DNA of 64,000 nt from Rhodobacter xanthinilyticus (GTDB lineage: Bacteria > Pseudomonadota > Alphaproteobacteria > Rhodobacterales > Rhodobacteraceae): NCBI RefSeq assembly GCF_001856665.1, contig NZ_CP017781.1:3178001-3242000 (forward strand). Direction: 5' to 3'. Positions within the stretch are counted from its first letter, which is position 1. The number at the start of each line of letters is the position of its first letter. Of this stretch, positions 25,767 to 34,991 are shown one piece after another. The translations under genes were made by a program, and so were the position numbers. The notes under the pieces are model-generated. The model did no database searches and was not told the origin of the DNA. It saw only the letters and a program-made list of their open reading frames with translations.

Positions 25767-28253
25767 TCAGGTCTCCTCTGCTGGGGGGTGGTCCGGCCCC
25801 TGTGGCGGCTTGGCCTCAGGTCCGGGAGTGAGGTTGGGAAGATCGGGGATCAGGTCTGCCGCCCAGTCCGCGCCGCGGTGGCGCAGCCAGGCGGCGAGAA
25901 AGCCTGTCCGGCCATGTTCGGCCAGAAGCTGGTCGACGGCGGCCTGATCGGACTTCGAGGAGGCCGCGCAGAGCGCGAGGCCGACCTCGGACAGTCCCAG
26001 CTCGAACAGTCGGTTGCCGCGGCGGGACTGGCAGTAGTAGTCGCGCTTGGGCGTCGCCCGTGCCATGATCTCGATCTGGCGGTCATTCAGGCCGAAGCGA
26101 CGATAGATGGCTGTGATCTGCGGCTCGATCGCCCGCTCGTTCGGGAGGAGAAGCCGGGTCGGACAGCTCTCGATGATTGCGGGTGCGATGGCGCTGCCGT
26201 CGATGTCGCTCAGCGACTGGGTGGCGAAGATGACGGAGGCATTCTTCTTCCGCAGCGTTTTCAGCCATTCGCGAAGCTGGCCGGCAAAGCCCTCATCATC
26301 AAGGGCCAGCCATCCTTCATCGATGATCAGCAGCGTCGGCCGACCATCGAGGCGATCCCCGATCCGGTGGAAGAGATAGGACAGCACCGCCGGAGCTGCA
26401 CCGGTCCCGACCAACCCTTCGATCTCGAAGGCCTGAACGGAGGCCTCGCCCAGGTCCTCGATCTCGGCGTCAAGGAGCCGCCCATAGGCGCCGCCGAGGC
26501 AATAGGGCCGAAGCGCCTGCTTCAGGTCGGTCGACTGCAGAAGGACGGCAAGGCCGGTGATCGTGCGCTCGCCGATCGGCGCCGAGGCGAGCGAGGACAG
26601 CGCGGTCCAGAGATGTTCCTTCACCTCGGGGGTGATGGTCACGCCTTCGCGGGCGAGGATCGCCGCGATCCAGCCCGCAGCCCAGGCACGTTCGCCGGGA
26701 TCGTCGATCCGGGCCAGGGGCTGGAGATAGACTGCCGCCTCGCCGCCATCCGTCAGCGCGCCGCCCAGATCATGCCAGTCGCCGCCCATGGCGAGCGCCG
26801 CGACCCGGATCGACCCGCCGAAATCGAAAGCGAAGATCTGGCTCTGCGCATAACGCCGGAACTGCAGCGCGATCAGCGCCAGAAGCACGGATTTCCCGGC
26901 ACCCGTCGGCCCGATCACCAGGGTATGGCCGACATCGCCGATATGCAGCGACAGGCGGAACGGCGTCGACCCTTCGGTCTTGCCGAAGAGCAAGGGCGGC
27001 GCGTCGAGATGATCATTCCGATCCGGCCCCGCCCAGACTGCCGAGAGCGGGATCATGTGGGCGAGGTTCAGGGTCGAGATCGGGGGCTGGCGGACATTGG
27101 CGTAGGCATGCCCCGGCAGGGAACCGAGCCAGGCATCGACCGCATTGACGGTCTCGGGCATGGCCGTGAAATCCCGCCCCTGCACGATCTTCTCCACCAG
27201 CCGCAGCTTTTCGTCGGCGCCGCGCGGATTGCGGTCCCAGACCGTGATCGTGGCCGTGACATAGGCCATGCCCGCGACATCGGCGCCGAGCTCCTGCAGC
27301 GCCATGTCGGCATCGAGCGCCTTGTTCGCCGCGTCGGTGTCGACCAGCGCGGACTGCTCGTTGGTCATCACCTCTTTCAGGATCGCGGCGACCGACTTGC
27401 GCTTGGCGAACCACTGGCGGCGGATCCGGGTCAGCAGGCGCACCGCATCCGTCTTGTCCAGAAGGATCGCGCGGGTAGACCAGCGATAGGGAAAGGCCAG
27501 CCGGTTCATCTCATCGAGGAGCCCGGGCGTGGTCGCACTGGGAAAACCGGTGAGCGTCAGGATGCGCAGATGCTGATCGCCGAGGCAGGGCTCGAGGCCC
27601 GCGGTCAGCGGCTGATCAGCCAAGAGCGCGTCGAGATGCATCGGCACCTCGGGCACGCGCAGGCGTTGGCGGCTGGTCGAAACTGTCGAATGGAGATAGG
27701 TCAGCGTCTCGGCATCATCGAGCCAGCGACATTCGGGCATAAAGCCGTCCAGAAGGGACAGCACGCGATCGGTCCGGTCGGCGAAGCCCCGCAGCAGTTC
27801 CCACGGATTGACCCCGGATTGCTCGCGACCCTCGTATAGCCAGGTCTCGGCGCGGGCGGCATCCTCGGCAGGCGGCAGCCAGAGGAAGGTCAGGAAATAG
27901 CCTGACACGAAATGCGTGCCCGCCTCTTCGAAAGCCGCCTTGCGTTCGGCATCGAGAAGCGCCGAGGCCGGATCGGGAAACCGGCTATCGGGATAGGTCG
28001 CGGCCTCGGACCGCTGCGCCTCGACGAAGATCGCCCAGCCGGAGCCCAGCCGCCGAAAGGCGTTGTTGATGCGCCCTGCCACCGCGACCAGCTCGGCCGC
28101 GACCGCGGAGTCGAGGTCCGGCCCGCGGAACCTGGCCGTCCGCTGAAAGCTTCCGTCCTTGTTCAGAACGATCCCGGGCCCGACCAGCGCCGCCCATGGC
28201 AGGTAATCCGCGAGGCGGGCGTTGCGGTTGCGATATTCGGCAAGGTTCATCAT
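25767..28253 (-). CDS. trbE: TrbE, VirB4-type T4SS ATPase
   Basis: This 828-residue protein starts at MMNLAEYRNRNARLADYLPW. It is the largest energising ATPase of the system. Walker A is VIGPTGAGKSVLLALIALQF and Walker B LLIIDEGWLALDDEGFAG; a following FATQSLSDID motif is typical of VirB4. It powers pilus assembly and substrate transfer at the inner membrane. The open frame extends upstream, but this ATG lies 10 nt after trbD and matches the family start. Confidence 0.95.
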   Translation of the reverse strand: MMNLAEYRNRNARLADYLPWAALVGPGIVLNKDGSFQRTARFRGPDLDSAVAAELVAVAGRINNAFRRLGSGWAIFVEAQRSEAATYPDSRFPDPASALLDAERKAAFEEAGTHFVSGYFLTFLWLPPAEDAARAETWLYEGREQSGVNPWELLRGFADRTDRVLSLLDGFMPECRWLDDAETLTYLHSTVSTSRQRLRVPEVPMHLDALLADQPLTAGLEPCLGDQHLRILTLTGFPSATTPGLLDEMNRLAFPYRWSTRAILLDKTDAVRLLTRIRRQWFAKRKSVAAILKEVMTNEQSALVDTDAANKALDADMALQELGADVAGMAYVTATITVWDRNPRGADEKLRLVEKIVQGRDFTAMPETVNAVDAWLGSLPGHAYANVRQPPISTLNLAHMIPLSAVWAGPDRNDHLDAPPLLFGKTEGSTPFRLSLHIGDVGHTLVIGPTGAGKSVLLALIALQFRRYAQSQIFAFDFGGSIRVAALAMGGDWHDLGGALTDGGEAAVYLQPLARIDDPGERAWAAGWIAAILAREGVTITPEVKEHLWTALSSLASAPIGERTITGLAVLLQSTDLKQALRPYCLGGAYGRLLDAEIEDLGEASVQAFEIEGLVGTGAAPAVLSYLFHRIGDRLDGRPTLLIIDEGWLALDDEGFAGQLREWLKTLRKKNASVIFATQSLSDIDGSAIAPAIIESCPTRLLLPNERAIEPQITAIYRRFGLNDRQIEIMARATPKRDYYCQSRRGNRLFELGLSEVGLALCAASSKSDQAAVDQLLAEHGRTGFLAAWLRHRGADWAADLIPDLPNLTPGPEAKPPQGPDHPPAEET

Positions 28254-28263
28254 GGGCGCGCCC

Positions 28264-28545
28264 TCACACCGCGAGAAAGGCGGGGAGGCGCAGATGCCTG
28301 CGACCGACCTCGACGAAGAGCGGGTCCCGCTTCGCGGCCCAAACCGCCAGAAGATGCCCGACGGCCCAGATGAGGATGCCGACGAGCCAGAGGCGCAGGC
28401 CGAGGCCAATGGCGCCGGCCAACGTCCCGTTCAAGATGGCGATGGAGCGCGGCGCGCCGCCGAGCAGGATCTGCTCGGTGAGCGCCCTATGCACCGGCAC
28501 AGAAAAGCCGGGAACGGGATCGAGGCTCACGAAACTCCCCGCCAT
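28264..28545 (-). CDS. trbD: TrbD, VirB3-like inner-membrane protein
   Basis: This 93-residue protein has VPGFSVPVHRALTEQILLGG, then a hydrophobic hairpin (AILNGTLAGAIGLGLRLWLV and GILIWAVGHLLAVWAA). VirB3-type proteins work with VirB4/TrbE, encoded next. Its ATG overlaps the trbC stop by one base. Confidence 0.93.
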   Translation of the reverse strand: MAGSFVSLDPVPGFSVPVHRALTEQILLGGAPRSIAILNGTLAGAIGLGLRLWLVGILIWAVGHLLAVWAAKRDPLFVEVGRRHLRLPAFLAV

Positions 28546-28877
28546 CAGAGCAGCGCCCCGCCGCCGAAGGAGAAGAAGGAGAGGAAGAAGCTCGAGGCCG
28601 CAAAGGCGATCGACAGGCCGAAAACGATCTGGATCAGGCGGCGGAACCCGCCGGAGGTGTCGCCGAAGGCCAGCGTGAGGCCGGTGGCGATGATGATGAT
28701 CACGGCGACGATCTTGGCGACGGGGCCCTCGATCGACTGGAGGATGGCCTGAAGCGGCGCCTCCCAGGGCATGGACGAGCCAGAGGCATGGGCCGCGGGG
28801 GCCAGCAGAAGGCTGACATAAGCGGCAGTCACCAGGGTCGTGGCACGACGTTGCAGGGCACGGGCGTGGCGGATCAT
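28545..28877 (-). CDS. trbC: TrbC, VirB2-like propilin
   Basis: This 110-residue pilin precursor has a long signal region (TTLVTAAYVSLLLAPAAHAS) and two hydrophobic helices (PVAKIVAVIIIIATGLTLAF and FGLSIAFAASSFFLSFFSF). In RP4 such pilins are processed and cyclised by a TraF protease, and traF is present at 42099. It overlaps trbB by 4 nt. Confidence 0.94.
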   Translation of the reverse strand: MIRHARALQRRATTLVTAAYVSLLLAPAAHASGSSMPWEAPLQAILQSIEGPVAKIVAVIIIIATGLTLAFGDTSGGFRRLIQIVFGLSIAFAASSFFLSFFSFGGGALL

Positions 28878-29854
28878 TCGGGGTGTCCTTTCGGGGTGGT
28901 TGCGGGTGTGATGCGGTAGTCACCATCGGCGCCGAGACCGTCGACGCGGGCCAGTTCGATCAGCCGACGCGCTGAGCCACGCCCTGCGAGAATGGCGACC
29001 AGATCGATCGTCTCGGCGATCAGCGCGCGGGGGACGGTGACGACGGCTTCCTGGATGAGTTGCTCGAGGCGGCGCAGCGCGCCTATGGCGCTTCCGGCGT
29101 GGATGGTACCGACCCCACCGGGATGGCCGGTGCCCCAGGCCTTCAGAAGGTCGAGCGCCTCCGCCCCGCGCACTTCGCCCACCGGGATCCGGTCTGGGCG
29201 CAAGCGCAGCGAGGACCGGACCAGATCCGAGAGAGTCGCCACACCATCCTTGGTGCGCAGTGCGACCAGGTTGGGCGCGGCGCATTGCAGCTCGCGCGTG
29301 TCTTCGATGATGACCACGCGATCCGCAGTCTTCGCGACCTCGGCCAGGAGAGCGTTGGTCAACGTGGTCTTGCCCGTCGAGGTGCCGCCCGCCACGAGGA
29401 TGTTGGCACGTGTGGTCACCGCGCCACGGAGAACTTCGGCCTGGTGATCGGTCATGATCCCAGCGGTCACGTAATCGCCGAGCGTGAAGACTGCGACGGC
29501 GGGTTTGCGGATGGCGAAGGCCGGGGCGGAGACGACCGGCGGCAGAAGACCCTCGAACCGCTCCCCGGTTTCAGGAAGCTCCGCCGACACCCTAGGGCTC
29601 CGCGCATGAACTTCAGCGCCGACATGATGGGCCACCAGCCGGACGATGCGCTCACCATCGGCTGCAGACAGCCGCTCCCCCGTATCGGCCAGCCCTTGAG
29701 ACAGACGGTCAACCCAGATCCGACCGTCGGGATTCATCATCACCTCGACGACGCCCGGGTCCTCGAGAAGCCGAGCGATCGACGCGCCGAGCGCGGTGCG
29801 CAGCATGCGCGCCCCGCGCGACCTTGCCTCGGAATTCCGGTGATCTGCCGTCAT
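28874..29854 (-). CDS. trbB: TrbB, VirB11-type hexameric ATPase
   Basis: This 326-residue traffic ATPase is the first gene of the trb operon. It has Walker [21 protein letters not shown], an Asp box ([12 protein letters not shown]), a VirB11 His box ([14 protein letters not shown]) and Walker B-like residues ([16 protein letters not shown]). It switches the T4SS between pilus building and DNA transfer. A hairpin just upstream of the ATG includes the apparent ribosome binding site. Confidence 0.95.
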   Translation of the reverse strand: MTADHRNSEARSRGARMLRTALGASIARLLEDPGVVEVMMNPDGRIWVDRLSQGLADTGERLSAADGERIVRLVAHHVGAEVHARSPRVSAELPETGERFEGLLPPVVSAPAFAIRKPAVAVFTLGDYVTAGIMTDHQAEVLRGAVTTRANILVAGGTSTGKTTLTNALLAEVAKTADRVVIIEDTRELQCAAPNLVALRTKDGVATLSDLVRSSLRLRPDRIPVGEVRGAEALDLLKAWGTGHPGGVGTIHAGSAIGALRRLEQLIQEAVVTVPRALIAETIDLVAILAGRGSARRLIELARVDGLGADGDYRITPATTPKGHPE

Positions 29855-29857
29855 GTC

Positions 29858-29876
29858 GTCCCCGTTGCTCGGGGAC
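29858..29876 (-). promoter_or_regulatory. Hairpin covering the likely ribosome binding site of trbB
   Basis: A perfect 7-bp stem (GTCCCCG / CGGGGAC) with a 5-nt loop ends 4 nt before the trbB start. On the coding strand its 3' arm contains the only Shine-Dalgarno-like run (GGGGA). If it folds in the mRNA it would mask the site, so it may throttle translation of the first trb gene. Inferred only from complementarity. Confidence 0.4.
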
Positions 29877-30373
29877 GCCTCAGTCGGACCCCGGTTCGGG
29901 ATCGATTAAGGGAACCGGATTTTTGCTCGACTCAACAGGTATTTGGCGGCGTGCGGGACACGGCGGCGAACGGCGGAAAATCGGCGGGTTAGCAAACCAC
30001 CAGGAACGGTACGAGGCATGACAGAACACATCACCGCGCCGACATGACCGATACGGTCGACGATGTGGGCGGAAGACGGTCGGTTTGTCTATCAGCAACA
30101 AACGCCTAAACTACGGAGAGCAGACGTTCGCTGCATCAGCAACGTCAACTAGCTCTAGCGGTTAAAGCCGACTTTCGCTAACGCATTGGCACTGACCTAA
30201 ACCGCATCACCCCAATGCAGGAGCGCGTCCTAAGCATGAATCCGACACTTTTGGTGGAACCTGGACTGGGCTCTGGCTCGCGGGCACCGAAGCGAGCGAG
30301 TCCAACGCGTTGCGCACACACCCACAACCGTGCAAAGCTGGTTACAGTAGCGAAAAGGTAGGCGGCGAATCCA
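29877..30373. other. About 500 bp between divergent trbB and the HARE-HTH gene, no gene seen
   Basis: This divergent intergenic region must hold promoters for the trb operon (leftward) and for the cargo pair (rightward). Composition falls from GC-rich on the left to more mixed on the right, which may mark the left border of the acquired block. No promoter boxes or RNA gene could be assigned with confidence. Confidence 0.45.
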
Positions 30374-31309
30374 TTGGAAGGCAGTCTTTATCTCGATTTG
30401 GCTGAGAAAGTCATCTCGGTGCGAGGCGTTCCGCTTACCGGCGCGCAAATCATCGATTTTGCCGAAGAATACAACGTTCTTCCATATGAAAACTACAACA
30501 CCATAGTCAAAACACTGCAGGCACGCATAGCTGAAGACATCACCAAGCACCGCAACAAATCAAGATTCATTCGAATGGGAATAGGAGTCTATTTCTTGCG
30601 TCGGCTTGCAGGAGAAGGCAGTCGGACTGGCTACAAGCCTTGGCTCAAGCCACACTATTCTAGGAAGAAACCAGAGCACCCACATCGTATTCTAACTGTG
30701 CCGCGGGGCCTCGTCTCAAGCCAGTTTAATTCAAGCGGATGGCAAGGCGTCACAGAGATTCTTAAGTTGGGAAAATACGATTATCAGTCTGAAATGGAGA
30801 ACGGCTATCTTCCTGTGGTCACGGGCGTTGCTTTACGATGGCGACTTCAATACTTGCATTTTCGCGTTGGTGTACACACACATTTTGGAAGCTTGACGGG
30901 CTGCCATTCCATTTTGCTCCGCAAGTATGTTGATGAATTTGATCTTGACCTATTTGAAACAGATGGCACGGGGGCAACTGCAAGTACAGCAAGAGCCGCG
31001 CTACCCGTTCTAGCCCCCGGACGCCGTTCGCGGCTAGAAAATGGGAGACTCAGCGCAGGCGAATGGGTGCGATTTTACCAAGTTGCAGACTTGCTGAAAG
31101 ACAAAATGGCAACGTTCTCTCGCAGTACTGGTTCACTGACTCTGATTAGCACAATAGACTTGACCTCTATGTGCACACACTTACCTAATACTCAGCGAAG
31201 ACTTGAAATCAATCATGCAGATTGGACTGATGTGCAAATGCTCGATACGGTCGAACTGGAAGCAGGCTCCAGCTGGTACGTCGACAAGATTAGTGGCGCT
31301 GTGAGTTAG
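30374..31309 (+). CDS. HARE-HTH domain protein, putative sensor/regulator of a PNP effector
   Basis: This 311-residue protein starts at TTG 30374, the only start between the upstream stop and the domain. Residues about 8-78 (LDLAEKVISVRGVPLTGAQI to SRFIRMGIGVYFLRRL) match the HARE-HTH fold, a winged helix shared by restriction endonucleases, RNA polymerase delta and chromatin proteins. The remaining 230 residues are unrecognised, with a stretch around LRWRLQYLHFRVGVHTHFGS. The gene is markedly AT-richer than the flanking transfer genes. The next gene starts 2 nt after its stop, so the two are co-transcribed. A role in sensing DNA or controlling the partner is inferred. Confidence 0.75.
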   Translation: MEGSLYLDLAEKVISVRGVPLTGAQIIDFAEEYNVLPYENYNTIVKTLQARIAEDITKHRNKSRFIRMGIGVYFLRRLAGEGSRTGYKPWLKPHYSRKKPEHPHRILTVPRGLVSSQFNSSGWQGVTEILKLGKYDYQSEMENGYLPVVTGVALRWRLQYLHFRVGVHTHFGSLTGCHSILLRKYVDEFDLDLFETDGTGATASTARAALPVLAPGRRSRLENGRLSAGEWVRFYQVADLLKDKMATFSRSTGSLTLISTIDLTSMCTHLPNTQRRLEINHADWTDVQMLDTVELEAGSSWYVDKISGAVS

Positions 31310-31311
31310 CT

Positions 31312-33129
31312 TTGGACCCAAAACCTGTATTTCTAGATTTTCTAAACAGAGAGGCTGCGCGCGCAATTGGGCGTGAACGCGATGAAAATATTGATCTGGA
31401 AATTATCCGAATTCTGACCGTTGCACTCCCGTACAGATTTTCGGCGAACATATCGCAAATTACTGAGTATGGGAATGCTCGACCTAGACTGTTTTCAGAA
31501 CTCATTAAGCTTATCAATGCCAAAGTAATAGATGCAACAAGCACAAGTGCAACCCTTGATGAATTTATTGCAGATCGTCAAGCGCGCTATTTGCACGTTC
31601 CAGATCGCTATCCGTTCTATTTCAAGCATTCAGACGTACTTGAAAGTGTTCGGCTCGGCTCGCGCAATTCCTTTAGCATGACGGACGATCTAAGTAGAAT
31701 TATCTCTGGGTACAGCTCAGATCAGTTCGACTTTGAACTGGTTCGCGCAAACCCGGGCGACAAACCTCACTTTGAAAGCTCACTCAAGGCGACAGTCATC
31801 AAGATCTTAAATCGAGATGACTTGGCTATTACTAGGGATCTGCTTGAGTCTAACCGTGGCGGAGCAACACTGACCCCTCAGGGAATTGCCGCTACGACAA
31901 GAGCAATTTCTGCTATTTACATGAAAAATTATGCAGAGCAGCGAGGGCTTGCTACGTGCACCGGTATTCCAGACTTCAACTTCCGTGAAGTCGAACAATA
32001 CTTCCCAAGATACGATTTTCCACTGATCCGACGGCTTGTTCAGTCACTCGGCGGCGTTCCATTGATTTTCGCCGCCAACACTGAAGAAATTCTTGCCCTA
32101 TACGGAACACCAGAGCACGAACACTTTGGCTACTACTTGGGTGCGTTCCTCGAAAGCGTTGCGGCGACTGTCAGATCGAGAGCTAACCAACCAAACGACT
32201 TGGCTTCACTACGGACGCTTTTTCATCAAGTTTTCATTCGTGAGCTAGATGGCAACAGAGAAGCGCAGCCACAAACGCTAAAAGAATTCTATACCATAGG
32301 CCAACGGAGACTCCTAGCGGCCGGTGAACGTATCGCATCCAAAGACGTTTTGTTCGGGAAAGAATGGAGAGATCTTGTGCCCGCAAAGATGACAGGTTTG
32401 GTCGCAATCACAACTGCTACAGACAGAGAAGATACAGCACTCTTCAAATGCCTTGAAGAACACGGTTTTTCGTCGAGCCGATTGTTGCGCGTTGGCGACG
32501 GCGTTGTCCAAGAGTTCGTTCGCGGAATTACACAACGTATCGTACACATAAGGACGAGTGCTGGGTCAATGGGCGTCAACAGTGCGGGAATGGTGCTCCC
32601 GCATGTGCTGCAGGAGCTTGATGTGAAGTATCTCGTGAGTGCGGGAATTTGTTTTGGCCTGAAACCTTTCAAAGATGGAAAAGAATATCAAAAACTTGGT
32701 GACGTCCTGATCGCAACTCACATTCAAGACTATGAGACAAAACGCAAAGGTGAGAAGGAGATCCCCCGCGGAGAACGTACATCTGCAAGCCCCGGCATTC
32801 TGCAAGCCACTAGAATTGCGCGAACCCAGACGACTGGAATAGGGTACCAGATTTCAGAAGGTATCATGCTATCAGGCCAAATGTTGGTTGACGACGAACA
32901 AACGGTAAAAGAGCTGCGAGAAGCGTTTCCCGAAGCGATTGGCGGTGAAATGGAGGGCAATGCTGTGGCTGGCGCTAGCATCTATAAGGGACGTCAATGG
33001 ATACTGATCAAAGGTATTTGCGACTGGGGATTCGATAAGAAAGACGGTTCGCAATCCATTGCCGCCGAGCGAGCATGCAGTCTTGCGGTAAAGGCTATCA
33101 TAAACCTACTTGACGCAGAGTCCCCCTAG
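31312..33129 (+). CDS. Large protein with C-terminal PNP-superfamily nucleosidase domain, putative immune effector
   Basis: This 605-residue protein starts at TTG 31312, 2 nt after the HARE-HTH stop. Residues 1 to about 355 are unrecognised, with a basic helical start. From about 361 (MTGLVAITTATDREDTALF) a nucleoside phosphorylase/nucleosidase fold is visible: RTSAGSMGVNSAG phosphate-loop region, YLVSAGICFGLKP, the GGEMEGNAV ribose-binding motif (Glu546-Glu548) and KGICDWG with a catalytic-type Asp (about 571). PNP-family domains serve as ATP-cleaving nucleosidase effectors in Detocs, CBASS and Avs defence systems. By analogy the long N-terminus could be the sensing or oligomerising part. 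The fold is confident; effector role is inferred. Confidence 0.78.
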   Translation: MDPKPVFLDFLNREAARAIGRERDENIDLEIIRILTVALPYRFSANISQITEYGNARPRLFSELIKLINAKVIDATSTSATLDEFIADRQARYLHVPDRYPFYFKHSDVLESVRLGSRNSFSMTDDLSRIISGYSSDQFDFELVRANPGDKPHFESSLKATVIKILNRDDLAITRDLLESNRGGATLTPQGIAATTRAISAIYMKNYAEQRGLATCTGIPDFNFREVEQYFPRYDFPLIRRLVQSLGGVPLIFAANTEEILALYGTPEHEHFGYYLGAFLESVAATVRSRANQPNDLASLRTLFHQVFIRELDGNREAQPQTLKEFYTIGQRRLLAAGERIASKDVLFGKEWRDLVPAKMTGLVAITTATDREDTALFKCLEEHGFSSSRLLRVGDGVVQEFVRGITQRIVHIRTSAGSMGVNSAGMVLPHVLQELDVKYLVSAGICFGLKPFKDGKEYQKLGDVLIATHIQDYETKRKGEKEIPRGERTSASPGILQATRIARTQTTGIGYQISEGIMLSGQMLVDDEQTVKELREAFPEAIGGEMEGNAVAGASIYKGRQWILIKGICDWGFDKKDGSQSIAAERACSLAVKAIINLLDAESP

Positions 33130-33150
33130 TTTTTCGCGACGTAAGTTTGA

Positions 33151-33190
33151 CCAAAGAGCCAAAGAGCCAAAGAGCCAAAGAGCCAAAGAG
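33151..33190. repeat. Five tandem copies of the 8-mer CCAAAGAG
   Basis: Five head-to-tail perfect copies of CCAAAGAG occupy the intergenic space after the PNP gene stop and before the dUTPase gene end. An 8-bp unit does not preserve reading frame and suggests slippage-prone sequence. It may be a boundary scar or a protein-binding array; nothing identifies its role. Confidence 0.9.
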
Positions 33191-33207
33191 TGCCGTATTT
33201 CAAGGTT

Positions 33208-33681
33208 TTAGCTCAAGCCGGTTGATCCGAACCCACTTTCACCTCGCGCGGTTTGCGCAAGGTCTTGGCTCAACTCAAGAGAGATGATTGGTAGCTCGAC
33301 AAAGACGAGTTGGGCGATACGATCACCATGCCTCACTATGAACTCACCTTTGCCGTGATTGATTAGGAGAACTTGAAGTTCTCCTCTATAGTCACTGTCA
33401 ATGGTGCCTGGTGCGTTCAACACAGTGACACTGTGCTTGGCCGCGAGGCCCGACCGTGGCCGAATTTGCCCTTCAATTCCTTGCGGCATCGCAATTCGAA
33501 TGCCCGTTGGCACTAAACGGCTCTCTTGCGGCGGCACGAGCAACTCGCGTGAGCTTTCTGACAATCTGAGAAGGTCAGCGCGAAGATCAAATCCAGAGGA
33601 GCCTTCAGTGGCTTTAGACGGTTTTCCCAGTCCAAGGTCTGCGCCATCAACATATCGAAATTCTACAGTTTGTGTACCCAT
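33208..33681 (-). CDS. dut: dUTP diphosphatase (dUTPase)
   Basis: This 157-residue trimeric-type dUTPase has all five motifs visible: ATEGSSGFDLRA (1), RPRSGLAAKH (2), VLNAPGTIDSDYRGEL (3), HGDRIAQLVF (4) and RGESGFGSTG (5). It hydrolyses dUTP to dUMP and keeps uracil out of DNA. The start MGTQTVEFRYVDGADLG is chosen by family length. It converges on the PNP gene. On mobile elements dUTPases can also act as defence triggers or counter-defence, so its position beside a nucleotide-consuming effector is suggestive. Confidence 0.93.
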   Translation of the reverse strand: MGTQTVEFRYVDGADLGLGKPSKATEGSSGFDLRADLLRLSESSRELLVPPQESRLVPTGIRIAMPQGIEGQIRPRSGLAAKHSVTVLNAPGTIDSDYRGELQVLLINHGKGEFIVRHGDRIAQLVFVELPIISLELSQDLAQTARGESGFGSTGLS

Positions 33682-33947
33682 TTTGCTGAATGCTCCTCGT
33701 TCCGAAAGAAAGGTGTTCGAGCACCGTTGCCGACATCCAACATGTATCAAAGAGACAGGATGAGCACAGCCCCTTTTAACCCTTCAAGGTACATTAAGCG
33801 CAGGACTGAGATGGTACCCAAAGTCCACTTTTGGAAAGCTGCGATGCAGCACCGAACAGCACCGGCAAGGTCCAGTTTGGGCCGTTCAAGAAGGCCCACA
33901 CCAGCTTCACCTGCCACCTTTTTTTAGCGGGTCGTTGGTCGCGGATT

Positions 33948-34991
33948 TCATCCCAACCCAAGCCCCGGTCGCCCGCCGTCGCACTCAGGGCATCGTCGTT
34001 GGAAGATGTCCGAGCCGTTGGCGCCGTATCGTGCACCGCAGGTGTGACACTTCAGCAGGTAGAGGACCTGATTGTGGTCATCGCCCGGCAGACCTGTCTT
34101 AGAAAGCACCTCCTGGCGGTTCCGGTTGATGTAACCTGGCATCGTCGTCGAAGCCGGCGCCTTGGTCGATGTCACTCTCCTCCGCTGCTTCTTGACCGGA
34201 GGCCAGCTACTGTCGAGGATCCACCCTTCCACCTGTCCCGTCATCGCAACGCTTTCGGGCTCGGGCGCAGCGAAGGCCTTCTCGAGCTCCCCGGTGGCGC
34301 TCGCGTCTTGAAGCCATCGGGCGATTGCATAGGCGTCATGTTGGTCGGTGGTTCGGTCGTCTTGGGGATAGGCTGTGCTCCAGAGGCGCGGATAGGCCTC
34401 GATGATCACTGATGCACCCGAAGCGGGGTTCCATCCGTCGAAGGGCCAGAAATGTAACTGCGGCCGCGCGCGTCGGATGTACCGCAGCCAGGGGATGCCA
34501 GCGTGGGTCGATTTCGCGACCGAGCCCTGCACGTCGAAATGGAAGACGGACTTGGCCGACCCGGTCGCCTCCTCCGTCAGGCGACGCCAGTGCCGTTCAC
34601 CCCATCTGGCAGCGCCGTTTCCGACAGAGCCGTCGCGCACGAAGTCGACATAGGTGTATTTGCCATCGGTTGGCCAATGGGCGCAGAAGTCCTCGAGGAA
34701 CGCAGGCCAGTCGGGCGGCAGACCATGTCGCTCGAAGTAGCGCATCGGAAAGGAGAAACCGTGATCGATGCCGACAACCGTCGGCACCTGGCCGTCGAGG
34801 GTTTCGACCAGCCATTCCGCTAGGCCGCGACGCGTCCAGTACTTCTTGGGTCCAGCGGGCGGCAGAACTTCCTCTGGCAGGGCGTCGCCGTCAGCCTGAT
34901 AGACGCGGAGTCCTTTCAGGCTGGCCTCGGCCGTCTCGGCACCCGAGTAATCGACGCCGATCGTCCGTTCGAACCTGCGCTCCTGCCCCAT
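33948..34991 (-). CDS. DUF429-like RNase H-fold protein with C-terminal zinc ribbon
   Basis: This 347-residue protein has TIGVDYSGAETAEASLKGLR at the N-terminus, VVGIDHGFSFPMRYFE in the middle, and DQHDAYAIARWLQDA, giving the spaced acidic residues of an RNase H/Holliday-resolvase-like fold (DUF429 type). A zinc ribbon follows near the end (KCHTCGARYG...RRCPECDGG, four cysteines). This suggests a nucleic-acid-directed nuclease or resolvase-like function, but no member with known activity comes to mind. It lies in the cargo block between trbB and the CopG/traG genes. Confidence 0.6.
   Translation of the reverse strand: MGQERRFERTIGVDYSGAETAEASLKGLRVYQADGDALPEEVLPPAGPKKYWTRRGLAEWLVETLDGQVPTVVGIDHGFSFPMRYFERHGLPPDWPAFLEDFCAHWPTDGKYTYVDFVRDGSVGNGAARWGERHWRRLTEEATGSAKSVFHFDVQGSVAKSTHAGIPWLRYIRRARPQLHFWPFDGWNPASGASVIIEAYPRLWSTAYPQDDRTTDQHDAYAIARWLQDASATGELEKAFAAPEPESVAMTGQVEGWILDSSWPPVKKQRRRVTSTKAPASTTMPGYINRNRQEVLSKTGLPGDDHNQVLYLLKCHTCGARYGANGSDIFQRRCPECDGGRPGLGLG

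Noticed and set aside
25788..27839. 683-residue open frame antisense to trbE
   Set aside because: The opposite strand encodes a full VirB4 ATPase with Walker motifs; the antisense frame is low-complexity Arg/Gly-rich and has no family features.
33151..33190. Possible CRISPR array
   Set aside because: The repeat unit is only 8 bp, units are directly adjacent without spacers, and no cas gene is present.
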